Source: Oscillospiraceae bacterium
GTDB taxonomy: Bacteria; Bacillota; Clostridia; Oscillospirales; Ruminococcaceae
Length of the DNA stretch: 5,263 nucleotides
Assembly (NCBI GenBank): GCA_015067375.1
Contig: SVMQ01000173.1
Span: forward strand, 1-5,263
Reading direction: 5' to 3'
How positions within the stretch are numbered: position 1 is the stretch's first letter; each line of letters begins with the position of its first letter. Of the stretch, positions 4,171 to 5,263 are shown in pieces. The position numbers were made by a program, and so were the translations under genes. The notes beneath the pieces were generated by a model. It was given only the letters and a program-made list of their open reading frames with translations, ran no database searches and had not been told where the DNA came from.

Positions 4171-5263
4171 TTGAAAGCAATAAACAAAAATATTTTCCGT
4201 GAGATATCAAAGTCAAAGGGTCGTTTTATGTCGATATTGCTGATATGCACCATCGGTGTAGGATTTTTCAGCGGTGTTAAAGCAACGGGCAGCGATATGA
4301 AGATATCCGCGGATAGATTTTATGACGAGCGACAGCTGTTTGACCTGCGCGTCCTTTCCACATTCGGTCTGACAGAGGATGATGCTGCGGCTATAGCGGA
4401 GGTCGATGGAGTAACAGGGGTGTACACATCAAAGTACACTGATATGGCTGTATATTATGAGGATCAGGAGTATCTCACCCGCGTATATTCGTGGAATAAT
4501 GACGAGGTAAACAAGATACTTCTGCATGAGGGCAGGCTGCCTGAAAATGAAAAGGAGTGTCTTATCAGCGGAAACAGGCTGCATGACGGCTTCAAGATAG
4601 GCGATACGATAACGCTTGCAGACCTGACAGATGCGGAGGAGTTTCCTCTGTTGCATAGTGAATACACCATAGTCGGAAAATTCGACACACCTATGTACAT
4701 TTCAATGACGCAAAAGGGCAGCACTACTATAGGCGATGGCGCACTGGATGCGTTTATATATATAACGGAAAGTAATTTTACACAAGATATCTACACGGAG
4801 ATATACATTAAATCGGATAAACTGACCGAAATGGACAGCTATTCTGATGAATACGCGCAGCTGCGTGACGATATCACAGCAAAGCTAGAGGAGCTTGGAG
4901 TTTCTCGCAGCGAGATACGCTATGACGAGGTAGTAGGTGAGGCTCTCGAGGAGCTTTCTGATGGTGAGAAAGAGCTTGCTGACGCAAAGGCAGAGGGCGA
5001 GCAGGAGCTAGCTGATGCAAAAGCGGAGATAGAGGATGCCGAGCAGCAGATAGCAGACGGCGAAAAGGAGCTTGCTGACGCAAAAGCAGAACTTGACGAT
5101 GGCGCGAAGCAGCTTGAGGATGCGGAGCAGGAGATGGCCGATGCCTGGGCTGAGATAGAAAAGGGCAAGAACGAGCTTATCTCGGCGAAAGCTGATCTTA
5201 ACATAGCCGAAGCGGAAATAGCAAAGGGCAAAAAAGAGATCGAAAAGGGTCAGAAAGAGCTTG
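4171..5263 (+). CDS. FtsX/MacB-type ABC permease with long extracytoplasmic coiled coil, N-terminal part (runs off the right edge)
   Basis: An open frame of 364 codons without a stop continues past the right edge. It begins LKAINKNIFREISKSKGRF (first residue read as Met), then a transmembrane helix at about 19-36 (MSILLICTIGVGFFSGV) and a large extracytoplasmic domain resembling the MacB-like periplasmic core of type VII ABC permeases. From about residue 260 it becomes a heptad coiled coil rich in Ala, Glu and Lys to the window end. Large Firmicutes FtsX permeases commonly have this plan, with the remaining helices after the coil; those are outside the window. The TTG at 4171 is chosen because GAGGG (4159-4163) lies 7 bases upstream. 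The first in-frame ATG (4228, residue 20) has no good site and would remove the cytoplasmic amphipathic start. With the preceding ATPase it should form one transporter or mechanotransmission complex; its substrate is unknown. Confidence 0.88.
   Translation, partial: MKAINKNIFREISKSKGRFMSILLICTIGVGFFSGVKATGSDMKISADRFYDERQLFDLRVLSTFGLTEDDAAAIAEVDGVTGVYTSKYTDMAVYYEDQEYLTRVYSWNNDEVNKILLHEGRLPENEKECLISGNRLHDGFKIGDTITLADLTDAEEFPLLHSEYTIVGKFDTPMYISMTQKGSTTIGDGALDAFIYITESNFTQDIYTEIYIKSDKLTEMDSYSDEYAQLRDDITAKLEELGVSRSEIRYDEVVGEALEELSDGEKELADAKAEGEQELADAKAEIEDAEQQIADGEKELADAKAELDDGAKQLEDAEQEMADAWAEIEKGKNELISAKADLNIAEAEIAKGKKEIEKGQKEL
4948..5263 (+). repeat. Heptad coiled-coil repeat region inside the permease gene
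   Basis: From residue 260 the protein is built of seven-residue units with a hydrophobic third position and Ala or Gly at the sixth, for example QELADAK, AEIEDAE, KELADAK, AEIEKGK. Twelve units run without a break from residue 278 (base 5002) to the edge. Two earlier units (260-273) are separated from them by a four-residue insertion (AEGE, 274-277), a coiled-coil stutter. At the DNA level GAGCTTGCTGACGCAAA occurs identically at 4972-4988 and 5068-5084, 96 bases (32 codons) apart, and a diverged copy starts near 5005. Confidence 0.85.

Noticed and set aside
4920..5231. Ser/Ala-rich 103-codon open frame on the minus strand
   Set aside because: It is the antisense reading of the repetitive coiled coil (GAG, GCA and GCT codons read as CTC, TGC and AGC), with no ribosome binding site.
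1..5263. parS sites (TGTTTCACGTGAAACA type) near parAB
   Set aside because: No CACGTG core was seen anywhere in the window by eye, so no parS site is called; a systematic degenerate search was not possible.
1..5263. CRISPR array, tRNA or rRNA genes
   Set aside because: No spaced direct repeats of CRISPR type and no tRNA or rRNA signature sequences were seen; the repeats in 4948-5263 are in-frame coding repeats.

Overview
The window looks like chromosomal DNA from a low-to-mid GC Gram-positive bacterium of the Clostridia, most likely a Ruminococcus-like member of the Oscillospiraceae. This rests on the chromosomal Soj/Spo0J-type parA-parB pair placed directly before serS, strong GGAGG-type ribosome binding sites, frequent ATA and AAG codons, and a MacB-like ABC system whose permease carries a long coiled coil. 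The genus is an inference from gene content and protein style, not from a database search.

Layout. Bases 1-126 are the end of an IS3-family insertion sequence: the first 26 codons of its OrfA transposase run off the left edge on the minus strand, behind a terminal inverted repeat that folds into a hairpin over the transposase ribosome binding site. Bases 127-251 hold the parA promoter region. parA (252-1040) and parB (1033-1890) overlap by 8 bases, and serS (1911-3191) follows after only 20 bases, so the three probably form one transcription unit, with a possible extra promoter inside the end of parB.

The 220-base gap after serS is not empty. It has a strong sigma-A-type promoter (perfect TATAAT), then three successive hairpins. 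The last is a terminator with a T-run that ends five bases before the Shine-Dalgarno of an ABC transporter ATPase. This arrangement looks like a regulated (attenuated) leader and is the most interesting uncharacterised element here. The ATPase (3412-4113) is followed by a TTG-initiated FtsX/MacB-type permease (4171 to beyond the right edge), whose extracytoplasmic part enters an almost unbroken heptad coiled coil.

Functionally, ParA and ParB act in chromosome origin segregation, SerRS charges tRNA-Ser (with a motif 3 unlike the common bacterial form), and the ATPase and permease should form a type VII (MacB/LolCDE-like) ABC complex that does mechanical work across the membrane. Its substrate cannot be read from this sequence.
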